NCBI RefSeq assembly: GCF_001942495.1
Contig: NZ_MKZS01000001.1
Span: forward strand, 6,123,871 to 6,187,870
Origin: Moorena bouillonii PNG
GTDB taxonomy: Bacteria; Cyanobacteriota; Cyanobacteriia; Cyanobacteriales; Coleofasciculaceae
DNA: 64,000 bases
Direction of reading: 5' to 3'
The number at the start of each line of letters is the position of its first letter. Within the stretch, counting starts at the first letter, position 1. The position numbers and the translations under genes are program-made. Positions 34,800-43,551 of the stretch are shown here, in pieces. The notes under the pieces were generated by a model. It was not told the origin of the DNA, made no database searches, and saw only the letters and a list, made by a program, of their open reading frames with translations.

Positions 34800-35681
34800 C
34801 TAATTACTACCAATAATCATCCCGGCCAGTAGCACAAAGCCAATCCAGACATTTTGGCGAAAAATCTCTCCATAGACAGATGTGGGATGATTGGGCTTTC
34901 GTAGTCTAGTATAGTGCCAAATCCAGACTACTGTCGCTATCACTAGGGCTAACCAAAAGGCCAGTTGGAGATCCATCACAACTCCCAGGCCAGCAAGCAA
35001 GATAGCAGTACCAGCAAAGAATACACCTACGGCATCAGCAGCATACTTACCGAAAAACAAGGCACTAGAGCGCACGCCAATCCTCTGGTCATCCTCCCGG
35101 TCTGGCATGGCATAGACTGTGTCAAATCCCAATGCCCACAGTACCGTTGCTCCCCAGAGTAACCAGGTAGCTGGTTCTAGAGTTGTAGTAATGGCACTCC
35201 AACTAATCAGTACAGCAAAACCCCAAGCAATGGCCATAACCAGTTGCGGTAAAGCAAACACTCGCTTGGCAGATGGGTAAAACACAATTACTGGTACAGC
35301 GGCCACGCAAAGCCAGAAGGTGAAAGCATTAAGATACAGAGCAATCACCCCAGCGCAGACCATAGCAACTAAGGCAACTACTACGCCAACTTTCACCGAT
35401 AGGGCTTTGGATGCCAAAGGGCGTGAGCGAGTTCGCGCCACTTGGGAATCAATATTGTGATCCCAAACGTCATTAATTACACAGCCAGCAGCACTGGTGG
35501 CTAAAGTTCCAAGAACAATCACAGCAACCAGGGGAATGGGTGGTTTCCCTTGGGCTGCTAAAAAAACTGCCCACAGTGCTGGCACCATTAAAATCAATCG
35601 TCCAGTTGGCTTATCCCATCGCAACAGTCGCATAATGGCTAGCCAGGTGGGTATGGGATTGGGGTTTGGCTGGGTAAGCAT
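34800..35681 (-). CDS. ubiA: 4-hydroxybenzoate polyprenyltransferase (UbiA family)
   Basis: 293 residues, eight or nine transmembrane helices. First Asp-rich motif NDVWDHNID with following RTRSRPLAS near residue 69; second motif YAMPDREDD near residue 191. It attaches a polyprenyl chain to 4-hydroxybenzoate; in cyanobacteria the homologue (Slr0926 type) serves plastoquinone synthesis. It is divergent from ppx, with a 177-bp shared upstream region. Confidence 0.93.
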   Translation of the reverse strand: MLTQPNPNPIPTWLAIMRLLRWDKPTGRLILMVPALWAVFLAAQGKPPIPLVAVIVLGTLATSAAGCVINDVWDHNIDSQVARTRSRPLASKALSVKVGVVVALVAMVCAGVIALYLNAFTFWLCVAAVPVIVFYPSAKRVFALPQLVMAIAWGFAVLISWSAITTTLEPATWLLWGATVLWALGFDTVYAMPDREDDQRIGVRSSALFFGKYAADAVGVFFAGTAILLAGLGVVMDLQLAFWLALVIATVVWIWHYTRLRKPNHPTSVYGEIFRQNVWIGFVLLAGMIIGSN

Positions 35682-35858
35682 AGCAGGAATGGTTACTTGT
35701 TTGTTGGTAATTTTGTTTGTAGGTAATTTTCCGCATTGTTCCCTCGAATCAGAGGAATTTCACTATAGGAGATAGTGCCTATTTTTTGTTAGTCTCCTTA
35801 AAGATATCGTTATTCATAGGTTTCGGGCTGATATCTGTAAGCAGGATATTATATCACT

Positions 35859-37514
35859 ATGGTTAACTCACTGACCCAAGACATTTTCCTACATGTTTCC
35901 ACTCCTGACAAAGAGCAAGAGCGCATTATTGCTGCCATTGATATTGGTACCAATTCCATTCACATGGTGGTGGTGCGAATTGACCCCAAACTCCCGGCAT
36001 TCACGATTATTGCTAAAGAAAAGGACACGGTCAGGTTAGGAAATTGCAACCCCCGGACCGGTGAGTTGACCCCCGAAGCCATGAATAGAGCGATCGCAAC
36101 TCTACAACGCTGCAAGGAAATGGCAGCCAGCCTCAATGCTGAAAACATCGTTGCTGTAGCAACCAGTGCTGTGCGGGAAGCTCCAAATGGCCAGGCTTTT
36201 TTACATCAGGTATATACAGAATTGGGTTTATTGGTAAACCTCATTTCTGGTCAGGAGGAAGCACGACGCATCTACCTAGGTGTGTTGTCAGCTATGGAAT
36301 TCAACAACCAGCCCCATATTATTATTGATATTGGTGGTGGTTCAACGGAATTGATCCTCGCGGATCGTCATAACCCCCGTTCCCTAAGTAGCACAAAGAT
36401 AGGAGCTGTTCGTCTTACAAAGGAGTTTGTCACTACAGACCCGATCAGCCAAAGTGAGTTTCTCTATTTGCAAGCTTATGTCAGGGGAATGTTAGAGCGA
36501 GCTGTTGAGGACATTCAGGCTAACCTGAAACTGAGTGAACAGCCTCGTTTAGTGGGGACATCTGGCACTATTGAGACCCTAGCCAAGATGCACGCCTATG
36601 AGCATCTGGGTATGTTACCTAATCCCCTAACGGGTTATGAGCTGACTCGTCAAGATTTGGAAAAAATGCTCAAGCGCTTAGCTGCTATGAGTTTGGCTGA
36701 ACGCTCAACCCTGCCAGAGATGTCCGAGAGGCGTTCAGAAATTATTGTTGCTGGGGCAATCATTTTATTAGAAGCTATGAAGCTTCTGGGAATGGAGTCG
36801 ATCATAATTTGTGGACGATCACTGCGGGAAGGTTTAATCGTTGACTGGATGCTCACCCATGGATTGATTGAAGACCGGCTACGCTACCAAGATGAGGTCA
36901 GGGAAAGGAGTGTGATCGCAGTGGCCGGGAAATATCAGGTCAACCTGGACTATAGTAAGCGGGTGGCTGACTTTGCCCTGAGCTTATTTGACCAAACCCA
37001 AGGAAAACTGCACAATTGGGGAACACAGGCACGGGAATTACTTTGGGCAGCAGCAATTTTACACAACTGTGGCGTGTATGTGAGTCATTCGGCCCACCAC
37101 AAGCATTCTTATTACTTAATTCGCAATGCTGAACTGTTGGGCTTTCTGGAGCCAGAAATTGAAATCATTGCTAATCTGGCTCGTTACCATCGCAAGAGTC
37201 CTCCCAAGAAAAAACATGAGAATTACAACAATCTGGCCAATCAAGAGCATCGGCTGTTGGTGATTCAGCTTAGTGCTTTGTTACGATTAGCTGTTGCTTT
37301 AGACCGTAGACATATTGGTGCAATTCGGCATGTTAAGTCTGATTATCACTCCGATGATAAAGCATTTTATCTATATCTAGTTCCAGCTTTTAGAAATGAT
37401 GATTGTGCTTTGGAACTGTGGAATTTGGATTATAAAAAATCGGTATTTGAAGAGGAATTTGGAGTTAAAGTGGTGGCGAGTTTGGCATCCAAGAGTAGTC
37501 TGGACCGTCATTAA
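35859..37514 (+). CDS. ppx: Exopolyphosphatase / guanosine pentaphosphatase (Ppx/GppA)
   Basis: 551 residues. ASKHA phosphatase domain: IAAIDIGTNSIHMVVV (about 27-42), VAVATSAVREAPNG, ISGQEEARRIYLGV and IIDIGGGSTELIL (about 155-167). C-terminal HD-type region around LLWAAAILHNCGVYVSHSAHHKHSYYLI. It removes terminal phosphates from polyphosphate and/or converts pppGpp to ppGpp. Length and domain order match the long bacterial form. Monocistronic, divergent from ubiA. Confidence 0.95.
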   Translation: MVNSLTQDIFLHVSTPDKEQERIIAAIDIGTNSIHMVVVRIDPKLPAFTIIAKEKDTVRLGNCNPRTGELTPEAMNRAIATLQRCKEMAASLNAENIVAVATSAVREAPNGQAFLHQVYTELGLLVNLISGQEEARRIYLGVLSAMEFNNQPHIIIDIGGGSTELILADRHNPRSLSSTKIGAVRLTKEFVTTDPISQSEFLYLQAYVRGMLERAVEDIQANLKLSEQPRLVGTSGTIETLAKMHAYEHLGMLPNPLTGYELTRQDLEKMLKRLAAMSLAERSTLPEMSERRSEIIVAGAIILLEAMKLLGMESIIICGRSLREGLIVDWMLTHGLIEDRLRYQDEVRERSVIAVAGKYQVNLDYSKRVADFALSLFDQTQGKLHNWGTQARELLWAAAILHNCGVYVSHSAHHKHSYYLIRNAELLGFLEPEIEIIANLARYHRKSPPKKKHENYNNLANQEHRLLVIQLSALLRLAVALDRRHIGAIRHVKSDYHSDDKAFYLYLVPAFRNDDCALELWNLDYKKSVFEEEFGVKVVASLASKSSLDRH

Positions 37515-38113
37515 GGCTAAGCCTTCAGCCTCACGGGGTGACAACAAAGCTCAAACCTACATAGGTGTTGGGTTTTAGGTTTTAGGTGTTGGCTAAAATG
37601 AGCGCATCGGAGTCATTTGTATTTCCCAGCAATTGAAGCGATTTTCACGCATACTGAGTCAATGATAGTTTTAATCAATCCATCCCGCTTGAGAATCTTC
37701 ACGCTTCACCTAACCCCTAAAACCTAACCCCTGTAAGATTTTCAATTAGCTTGTCACCCCCTGAGCAATTTTAGTTACACGATTTTGGCGTTACCTAATC
37801 GTTATCCAGAACAATCTGCTGATAAAACCCGCAATTTATCGGCTAACTGTTATCAATAGACTTCGCGGCAGTTGTCGGGAACAGGGAACAGGGAACAGGG
37901 AACAGTGGAGAATAATTGACGCAAACACTATCAGAAAAATACTTTTGCAAGAGGTCTAATCTACCAATTCCGAAAAGGTCTTTGAGTTCGCTCCCCTTCC
38001 TAAACCATTAGGATAATTTCCGTACAGAACAGATATAAATAATAGATAATTTCAATTTCAACCATATCCCCAATACCTCAGGGGAATTTTTACGAATTTG
38101 ATTACTATTCTAC
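37515..38113. other. Spacer between convergent genes with short repeats
   Basis: 599 bp. Inverted pair of GGTGTTGGGTTTTAGGTTTTAGG (37563-) and CCTAAAACCTAACCCC (37709-37732), heptamer array at 37877-37904, no gene seen. Confidence 0.45.
37877..37904. repeat. Heptamer tandem repeat GGGAACA x4
   Basis: Four exact units. Confidence 0.9.
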
Positions 38114-38422
38114 TTAGTTATCATTCAGATTTTGGTAGCGGGCGCAGGCGTAGAGGTCAAATAATGCTCCAACTAGGCTACAGGTAAAAGCAATCACTAA
38201 TACTCCCTGAATTGGGGATCCATTACCAAAAATAGTCAGAAATTTCAATAGCTCAGTTGTGGCAGTAAGACCAAACCCTGTCAAGCCTGGAATGTATCCT
38301 ATTATACCAAAAACTGCCAGTAAACCAATAACTAGTGCCACTGGAGCCATAAAGCTCAGAAGGATTGTTATTACCAAAGAACGGAGAAAGTTTGGCAAAA
38401 TGCTCATAAAATTTAACCGCAT
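38114..38422 (-). CDS. Small membrane protein, unknown
   Basis: 102 residues with three hydrophobic stretches (ITILLSFMAPVALVIGLLAVFGIIGYI, LLKFLTIFG, VLVIAFTCSLVGALFDLYA). M1 or M6 could be the start. Gly-rich loop PGLTGFGLTATTELL between helices. No family recognised. Unusual for a random frame in its continuous membrane character, so probably real. Confidence 0.6.
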   Translation of the reverse strand: MRLNFMSILPNFLRSLVITILLSFMAPVALVIGLLAVFGIIGYIPGLTGFGLTATTELLKFLTIFGNGSPIQGVLVIAFTCSLVGALFDLYACARYQNLNDN

Positions 38423-38837
38423 AAGCAGGTGAGTTAAAAGCCAGAGCCAAAGTATGACTTGGCACTTTCTACCTTAGGCGAAATCCCTGTCGATAACCGA
38501 AAATGTCAAAAATCTTAAATTTTCATTAAAAATCTTGGTAAAGGTCTGTGAATCTGGATCATAAAGCCGGGTTGTTGGTGGCTTCTCTTTTGGGCTACCG
38601 GTGCTCGGTTAAATTGATCGGCCTCAAGGTCCCTGCCTTGATATATCAGTGATTTCGGCTCAGTGGCAGGGGAGTTGCAACCCTAAAAGACCCTACCCAA
38701 TTCCTGAGAAGCTGTGGATCAAAAGTTATCATTCCTGTTAAGATTCTTCGTTGATTGCGGATAGGTTAACTCGTCCCACCACTAAAGTAGGTGGGATGAT
38801 CTAGTACGTAACTCCCTATCTTAATAACAAAGCACTA
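38423..38837. other. Spacer upstream of the GH1 gene
   Basis: 415 bp, non-coding. Contains a TCGTCCCACC/GGTGGGATGA hairpin (38771-38799), 39 bp before the GH1 start, that may affect its leader. Nothing else found. Confidence 0.45.
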
Positions 38838-40226
38838 ATGACTAACGGCGATCGCATCAGTTACCAATTCCCAGAGAAATTCTTATGGGGAGTAGCCACG
38901 GCTGCCTATCAGATTGAAGGAGCAGCCAGTGAAGGAGGACGCAAACCTAGTGTGTGGGATACCTTCAGTCGTATCCCTGGAAAAGTACTTAACGGTGATA
39001 CCGGTACGGTTGCTTGTGACCACTACCATCGCTACGAACAAGATATAGAGCTGATGGTAAAACTAGGGATCAAGGATTATCGCTTTAGCATTGCTTGGCC
39101 TCGGATTATTCCTGACGGGCGTGGCAAAGTCAATCAGGAAGGGGTTGATTTCTATAAGCGTTTGGTGGATTGCTTGTTAGATCACGGCATTACTCCCCAT
39201 GCCACTCTATTTCATTGGGACTCTCCCCAAGCCTTAGAAGACAAATACAAGTCTTGGCTTTCTCGCCAGATGGCCTTTGACTTTGCGGATTATGTTACTG
39301 CTGTGGTCACTCAATTAGGCGATCGCATTACTAATTGGATGACCATTAATGAGATCATGTGTTTTACTCACTTAGGCTATGGGTTTGAGCACGACCCGAT
39401 CCATGCTCCGGGTAGGCGTGTTACATCCATCAAACAGGTATGGCAAACCTCCCATCATGCCCTTTTAGCTCATGGTTTGGGCTGTCAAGCCATCCGTAGT
39501 GCTTCCCGGGTTCCCTGTTCTATAGCCTTAGTGGATAACTTGTCCGTCACGGTGCCAATCAATGAGTCACCCATCCATGTGGCAGCAGCAAAAAAGGCAT
39601 TCCCTTTATGTGGGCAAAATGGCGGTATCATTATCCCTGCTCTGACTGGTGCTTATAGTCCTGAATTACTTGAGGTGTTAGGAGACAATGCCCCAGACAT
39701 CGGACCATGTGACCTACAAATCATTCATCAGCCTCTCGATAGGATTTGTCTTAATATTTACACTGGTACCTATGTCCGGGCTGCTGACAATCCACAGGGG
39801 TACGAGTTCCTTGGTATGCCCAAAGGCTACCCTCGCATGAATCTGCCTTGGCTGAATATCCTACCAGATTCCCTTTATTGGGGCATTCGTCACGTCAGTG
39901 AAACCCTGGGGCGTTCAGATTTGCCGATGTTTATCACTGAGAATGGCTGTGCGGCACAGGATGAATTGAATGGTAGGGGTGAGGTGATTGATACGGACAG
40001 GATTATGTACCTCCGAGAGTACCTCAAAGCAGCCCATCGCGCTGTTAGTGAAGGTTATCCTCTTAATGGTTATTTCCTCTGGAGTATGATCGATAACTTT
40101 GAGTGGTATTGGGGATATGATCGGCGCTTTGGGATTACTTATATTGATTACCCAACCCAACAGCGTATTCCTAAAGCTAGTTTTGAGTGGTATTCCCAGT
40201 GTATTCAAAATAATCGGGTGGTTTGA
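38838..40226 (+). CDS. GH1 family beta-glucosidase
   Basis: 462 residues, standard for bacterial GH1. FLWGVATAAYQIEGA at the start, YRFSIAWPRIIPDGRG near residue 81, acid/base Glu in WMTINEIMCF near residue 171 and nucleophile Glu in MFITENGCA near residue 366, followed by the WSMIDNFEWYWGYDRRFGITYIDY aglycone/phosphate-region motif. The usual T-x-N-E-P around the acid/base Glu reads T-I-N-E-I here. It hydrolyses beta-glucosides such as cellobiose in the cytoplasm; exact sugar not predictable. Followed by a clear terminator. Confidence 0.94.
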   Translation: MTNGDRISYQFPEKFLWGVATAAYQIEGAASEGGRKPSVWDTFSRIPGKVLNGDTGTVACDHYHRYEQDIELMVKLGIKDYRFSIAWPRIIPDGRGKVNQEGVDFYKRLVDCLLDHGITPHATLFHWDSPQALEDKYKSWLSRQMAFDFADYVTAVVTQLGDRITNWMTINEIMCFTHLGYGFEHDPIHAPGRRVTSIKQVWQTSHHALLAHGLGCQAIRSASRVPCSIALVDNLSVTVPINESPIHVAAAKKAFPLCGQNGGIIIPALTGAYSPELLEVLGDNAPDIGPCDLQIIHQPLDRICLNIYTGTYVRAADNPQGYEFLGMPKGYPRMNLPWLNILPDSLYWGIRHVSETLGRSDLPMFITENGCAAQDELNGRGEVIDTDRIMYLREYLKAAHRAVSEGYPLNGYFLWSMIDNFEWYWGYDRRFGITYIDYPTQQRIPKASFEWYSQCIQNNRVV

Positions 40227-40317
40227 TCATTAATCGGATAAATCCGATAAAACCCTATCGGTATAGTGGTAATCCGTTAGTGTAACCCTAGGGAGAGGGT
40301 TAAGGAGTAAGTCCTAG

Positions 40318-40359
40318 TAGCGATCGCTACCAGATCAAATGCGATCGCTATTTTTTTTT
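40318..40359 (+). terminator. Rho-independent terminator built from two HIP1 sites
   Basis: TAGCGATCGC pairs with GCGATCGCTA across a 13-nt loop and is followed by nine T residues. Both arms contain the HIP1 octamer or its core. Confidence 0.85.
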
Positions 40360-40473
40360 GCCTATTTTTGTTTGCTTTTACCATATTTTTCTTATTTTGT
40401 CAATAATTAGCTAATATAAGTTTTACTTATTTACATTATTTAATAACCTGAGGGGTAATTACTCGCAAAACCC

Positions 40474-40502
40474 TTTACAAAAATAACTATATTGCTTAAT
40501 AT
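40474..40502 (+). promoter_or_regulatory. psbA promoter, sigma70 type
   Basis: TTTACA at 40474-40479, 17-bp spacer, TAATAT at 40497-40502. This predicts a start near 40509 and an untranslated leader of about 65 nt, in line with known psbA genes. Confidence 0.65.
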
Positions 40503-40573
40503 AAATATATGAAGGCGCACACAAGCCGGACGAACCTCGAAAAGTTCATATACATACCCGCAATCATAAGAAC

Positions 40574-41653
40574 ATGACTACTGTATTACAGCAGAGCAAC
40601 ACCTCTGTGTGGTCTCAGTTCTGCAATTGGGTCACCTCTACCAACAACCGCCTCTATGTAGGTTGGTTTGGTGTATTAATGATCCCAACCCTGCTAGCTG
40701 CTACCACCTGCTTCATCATTGCATTCATCGCTGCTCCTCCTGTGGACATCGATGGTATCCGCGAGCCCGTTGCTGGTTCTCTGATGTACGGAAACAACAT
40801 CATCTCTGGTGCTGTTGTTCCTTCTTCTAACGCCATTGGCTTACACTTCTACCCAATCTGGGAAGCTGCTTCATTAGATGAGTGGCTCTACAACGGTGGT
40901 CCTTACCAGTTGGTAGTGTTCCACTTCCTGATTGGTGTATTTGCCTACATGGGTCGTGAGTGGGAACTGAGCTACCGCTTAGGTATGCGTCCTTGGATCT
41001 GCGTCGCTTACAGCGCACCGGTTGCAGCTGCTAGCGCCGTGTTCCTGATCTACCCAATCGGACAAGGTTCTTTCTCCGATGGTATGCCTCTAGGTATCAG
41101 CGGAACCTTCAACTTCATGTTCGTGTTCCAAGCTGAGCACAACATCCTAATGCACCCGTTCCACATGCTAGGTGTAGCCGGTGTATTCGGTGGTTCCTTG
41201 TTCTCTGCAATGCACGGTTCTTTGGTGACCTCCTCCTTAGTGCGTGAGACCACCGAAACCGAGTCACAGAACTATGGTTATAAGTTCGGTCAAGAGGAAG
41301 AAACTTACAACATCGTGGCAGCTCACGGCTACTTCGGTCGTTTAATCTTCCAATACGCTTCCTTCAACAACAGCCGTTCCTTGCACTTCTTCTTAGGTGC
41401 ATGGCCTGTAATCGGCATCTGGTTTACTGCACTGGGCATCAGCACCATGGCATTTAACCTCAACGGTTTCAACTTCAACCAGAGCATCATCGACTCACAA
41501 GGTCACGTGATCAACACCTGGGCTGACGTACTAAACCGTGCCAACCTAGGTTTCGAGGTAATGCACGAGCGTAACGCTCACAACTTCCCTCTAGACCTAG
41601 CAGCTGCTGAAGCTACTCCTGTAGCTTTGACTGCTCCAGCGATCAACGGCTAA
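40574..41653 (+). CDS. psbA: Photosystem II D1 protein
   Basis: 359 residues, one less than the common 360 because of a shorter N-terminus. Five transmembrane helices, Tyr-Z region, [51 protein letters not shown] and the Mn-ligand region [15 protein letters not shown] are all present. The C-terminal extension after DLA ([16 protein letters not shown]) is the piece removed by CtpA. At the position equivalent to D1 residue 130 (in [10 protein letters not shown]) there is Glu, not Gln, the form linked with high-light or D1:2-type copies. It is the only psbA in the window. Confidence 0.99.
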   Translation: MTTVLQQSNTSVWSQFCNWVTSTNNRLYVGWFGVLMIPTLLAATTCFIIAFIAAPPVDIDGIREPVAGSLMYGNNIISGAVVPSSNAIGLHFYPIWEAASLDEWLYNGGPYQLVVFHFLIGVFAYMGREWELSYRLGMRPWICVAYSAPVAAASAVFLIYPIGQGSFSDGMPLGISGTFNFMFVFQAEHNILMHPFHMLGVAGVFGGSLFSAMHGSLVTSSLVRETTETESQNYGYKFGQEEETYNIVAAHGYFGRLIFQYASFNNSRSLHFFLGAWPVIGIWFTALGISTMAFNLNGFNFNQSIIDSQGHVINTWADVLNRANLGFEVMHERNAHNFPLDLAAAEATPVALTAPAING

Positions 41654-41703
41654 TAAGATCGTAATCCGATCACCCCTAGGGGAGTACAAAGGTACCCCCT
41701 AAC

Positions 41704-41732
41704 AGCGCTCTCCAAAAAGGGAGCGCTTTTTT
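41704..41732 (+). terminator. Rho-independent terminator after psbA
   Basis: AGCGCTC-TCC / GGGAGCGCT stem with AAAAA loop followed by TTTTTTA. Confidence 0.85.
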
Positions 41733-41764
41733 ATTTGGTGGCAAAGCACCAATCGCTTTTCCAA

Positions 41765-41872
41765 AAAAAAATAAGAGAGCCGTCAAAAAGACTCTCTAGG
41801 TCATCAGGGTGCATCTATCTACTGATCTCAATATAACAGATTGAGCGAGGGGTGTCACCCCTCAGTTAAAAA
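41765..41872. repeat. About 105-bp direct repeat, copy 1
   Basis: Starts AAAAATAAGAGAGCCGTCAA, contains a hairpin AGAGAG...CTCTCT and GCATCTATCTACTGATC, and ends near GGTGTCACCCCTCAG. Copy 2 is at 42038-42142. The MITE at 41896-42014 lies between them. Confidence 0.8.
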
Positions 41873-41895
41873 TTTTCCAAGCAGCTGACCCTAGG

Positions 41896-42014
41896 TATAG
41901 CGCTACGCGGAAGTCAGAAGTTAGAAGTCAGAAGTTAGAAGTCAGAAGTCAAAAGTAAGCTATGACTAAGTTTTGGAATTTAGGAATGTCCTAATCTAAA
42001 TGCGTAGTGCTATA
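41896..42014. mobile_element. MITE-like element, copy 2 (119 bp)
   Basis: Same ends as the copy at 25147-25252: TATAGCGCTACG and CGTAGTGCTATA. It carries an expanded GAAGTTA/GAAGTCA heptamer tract. No coding capacity. Confidence 0.75.
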
Positions 42015-42037
42015 TGTTCACGTATCAATTTTTGCAA

Positions 42038-42142
42038 AAAAATAAGAGAGCCGTCAAAAAGACTCTCTGAATCATCAGGGTGCATCTATCTACTGATCCC
42101 AATATAGCATAAAATGATGGGTGACACCCCTCAGTGAAAAAA
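42038..42142. repeat. About 105-bp direct repeat, copy 2
   Basis: Matches 41765-41872 over almost the whole length, with differences mainly near the centre and in the CAATATA-to-GTGTCAC stretch. It also lies just downstream of the TRAP gene end. Confidence 0.8.
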
Positions 42143-42170
42143 TATGGTAATTTAAGATGGCGATAGTGCT

Positions 42171-43277
42171 CTAGTTCCGAGAAAAGGCGAAATTAGCAAA
42201 ATTCAATTCATTTGTGCCATTCCACTTGTAAACTTGGTTGCGAAACCCTTTCCACTGTTCATAAACTTTCTTAAACTTGGCATCTTTGCTAGCATCTTCC
42301 TCAAATAACTCGAATGATGCTTTCTCAGCCGCCTGCAAAATGTCTTGAGAGTAAGGAGTCAGCTTAGTACCTGCTTTAATCAAGCGTTCCAATGCCCCTC
42401 CATTCAAAGCATCATACTGAGCCGCCATATTTATATTGGCGTACCTGGCGGCATCTTTAAAAATTTCCTGATACTCCTTGGGCAACTTATCCCAAGCTTT
42501 TTTATTAACCTGTACCTCTAGGGTTGGTCCGGGTTCCCACCAGCCTGGATAATAATAGAACTTAGCTGCTTTGTACAAGCCCAGCTTCTCATCATCATAG
42601 GGACCAACCCATTCAGCAGCATCAATGGTTCCCCGGTCTAGGGCAAGGAAAATTTCACCCCCAGGTAATACTTGGACATTCACCCCCAAGCGCTCCATCA
42701 CTTTACCTCCCAATCCAGGGATACGCATTTTTAATCCCTTCAGGTCACCTACAGAATTAATTTGTTTCTTGAACCAACCTCCCATCTGAGCACTGGTGTT
42801 ACCCGCTGGAAAATTAATCACGCCAAAGTCAGCATAGAGTTCCTGCATCAATTCCAAGCCACCACCGTGGTACAACCAAGCATTTTGTTGTGGAGCAGTT
42901 AGACCAAAGGGTACACTAGTGCCGAATGCTAGGGCAGGATTTTTGCCAACGTAGTAGTAACTAGCGGTATGACCACACTCAACGGTTCCCTGTTGGACGG
43001 CATCGAGAACCTCTAATCCTGGTACAATTTCACCAGCAGCAAAGGGGGTAATCTGGAAACGCCCATTGGTCATTGCACTGACCCGCTTACAGACAGTATC
43101 AGCTCCCCCATAGATAGTATCAAGGGATTTTGGCCAGCTCGTGACCATTTTCCATCGAACCATAGGCTGACTGCCGGATTGAGCAACTGGTCCTGTACTA
43201 GTTTGATTACAGGCCGCTAAGGCAGCTGTACTGGCTGCACCAATCGCAGCGTTACTAAAAAATTTTCGGCGTTTCAT
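42171..43277 (-). CDS. TRAP-transporter substrate-binding lipoprotein (DctP/TakP-like)
   Basis: 368 residues. N-terminus [23 protein letters not shown] combines a twin-arginine-type RRKFF motif with a lipobox LAAC, so it is probably an exported lipoprotein. Body matches DctP family: [81 protein letters not shown], the last typical of 2-oxoacid/carboxylate binders. No DctQ/DctM membrane genes are next to it; they must be elsewhere or the protein works with a distant partner. Upstream is repeat-rich DNA, then the IS607 element. Confidence 0.9.
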   Translation of the reverse strand: MKRRKFFSNAAIGAASTAALAACNQTSTGPVAQSGSQPMVRWKMVTSWPKSLDTIYGGADTVCKRVSAMTNGRFQITPFAAGEIVPGLEVLDAVQQGTVECGHTASYYYVGKNPALAFGTSVPFGLTAPQQNAWLYHGGGLELMQELYADFGVINFPAGNTSAQMGGWFKKQINSVGDLKGLKMRIPGLGGKVMERLGVNVQVLPGGEIFLALDRGTIDAAEWVGPYDDEKLGLYKAAKFYYYPGWWEPGPTLEVQVNKKAWDKLPKEYQEIFKDAARYANINMAAQYDALNGGALERLIKAGTKLTPYSQDILQAAEKASFELFEEDASKDAKFKKVYEQWKGFRNQVYKWNGTNELNFANFAFSRN

Positions 43278-43404
43278 GGTTGTTGATTCAAGAGTTGGTC
43301 ATCTTTTGCACAAATTTTATCAAGTTTAGTAACTAGAAACCCCTTCGCCAAAGGAATATCGCAGGTAAACATATGCGCTACGCGCAGGCTACGCCAACAG
43401 CTAT

Positions 43405-43432
43405 CAGCCGTCAGCCGTCAGCCGTCAGCCGA
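43405..43432. repeat. Heptamer tandem repeat CAGCCGT x4
   Basis: Four units between CAGCTAT and CAGCTAA variants; a related CAGCGGT/CAGCTAT array lies at 49175-49209. Confidence 0.85.
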
Positions 43433-43465
43433 CAGCTAATGAATGGAATCAATTGTGATAATTTT

Positions 43466-43498
43466 GTTCCCTGTTCCCTATTCCCTGTTCCCTATTCC
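43466..43498. repeat. Heptamer tandem repeat GTTCCCT/ATTCCCT
   Basis: About five consecutive 7-bp units; GTTCCCT and ATTCCCT alternate. Confidence 0.85.
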
Positions 43499-43551
43499 CA
43501 GATCCGCTGTTCCCTTTGCTATTTAGCGAGATGTCATATCAGCGGATACAT

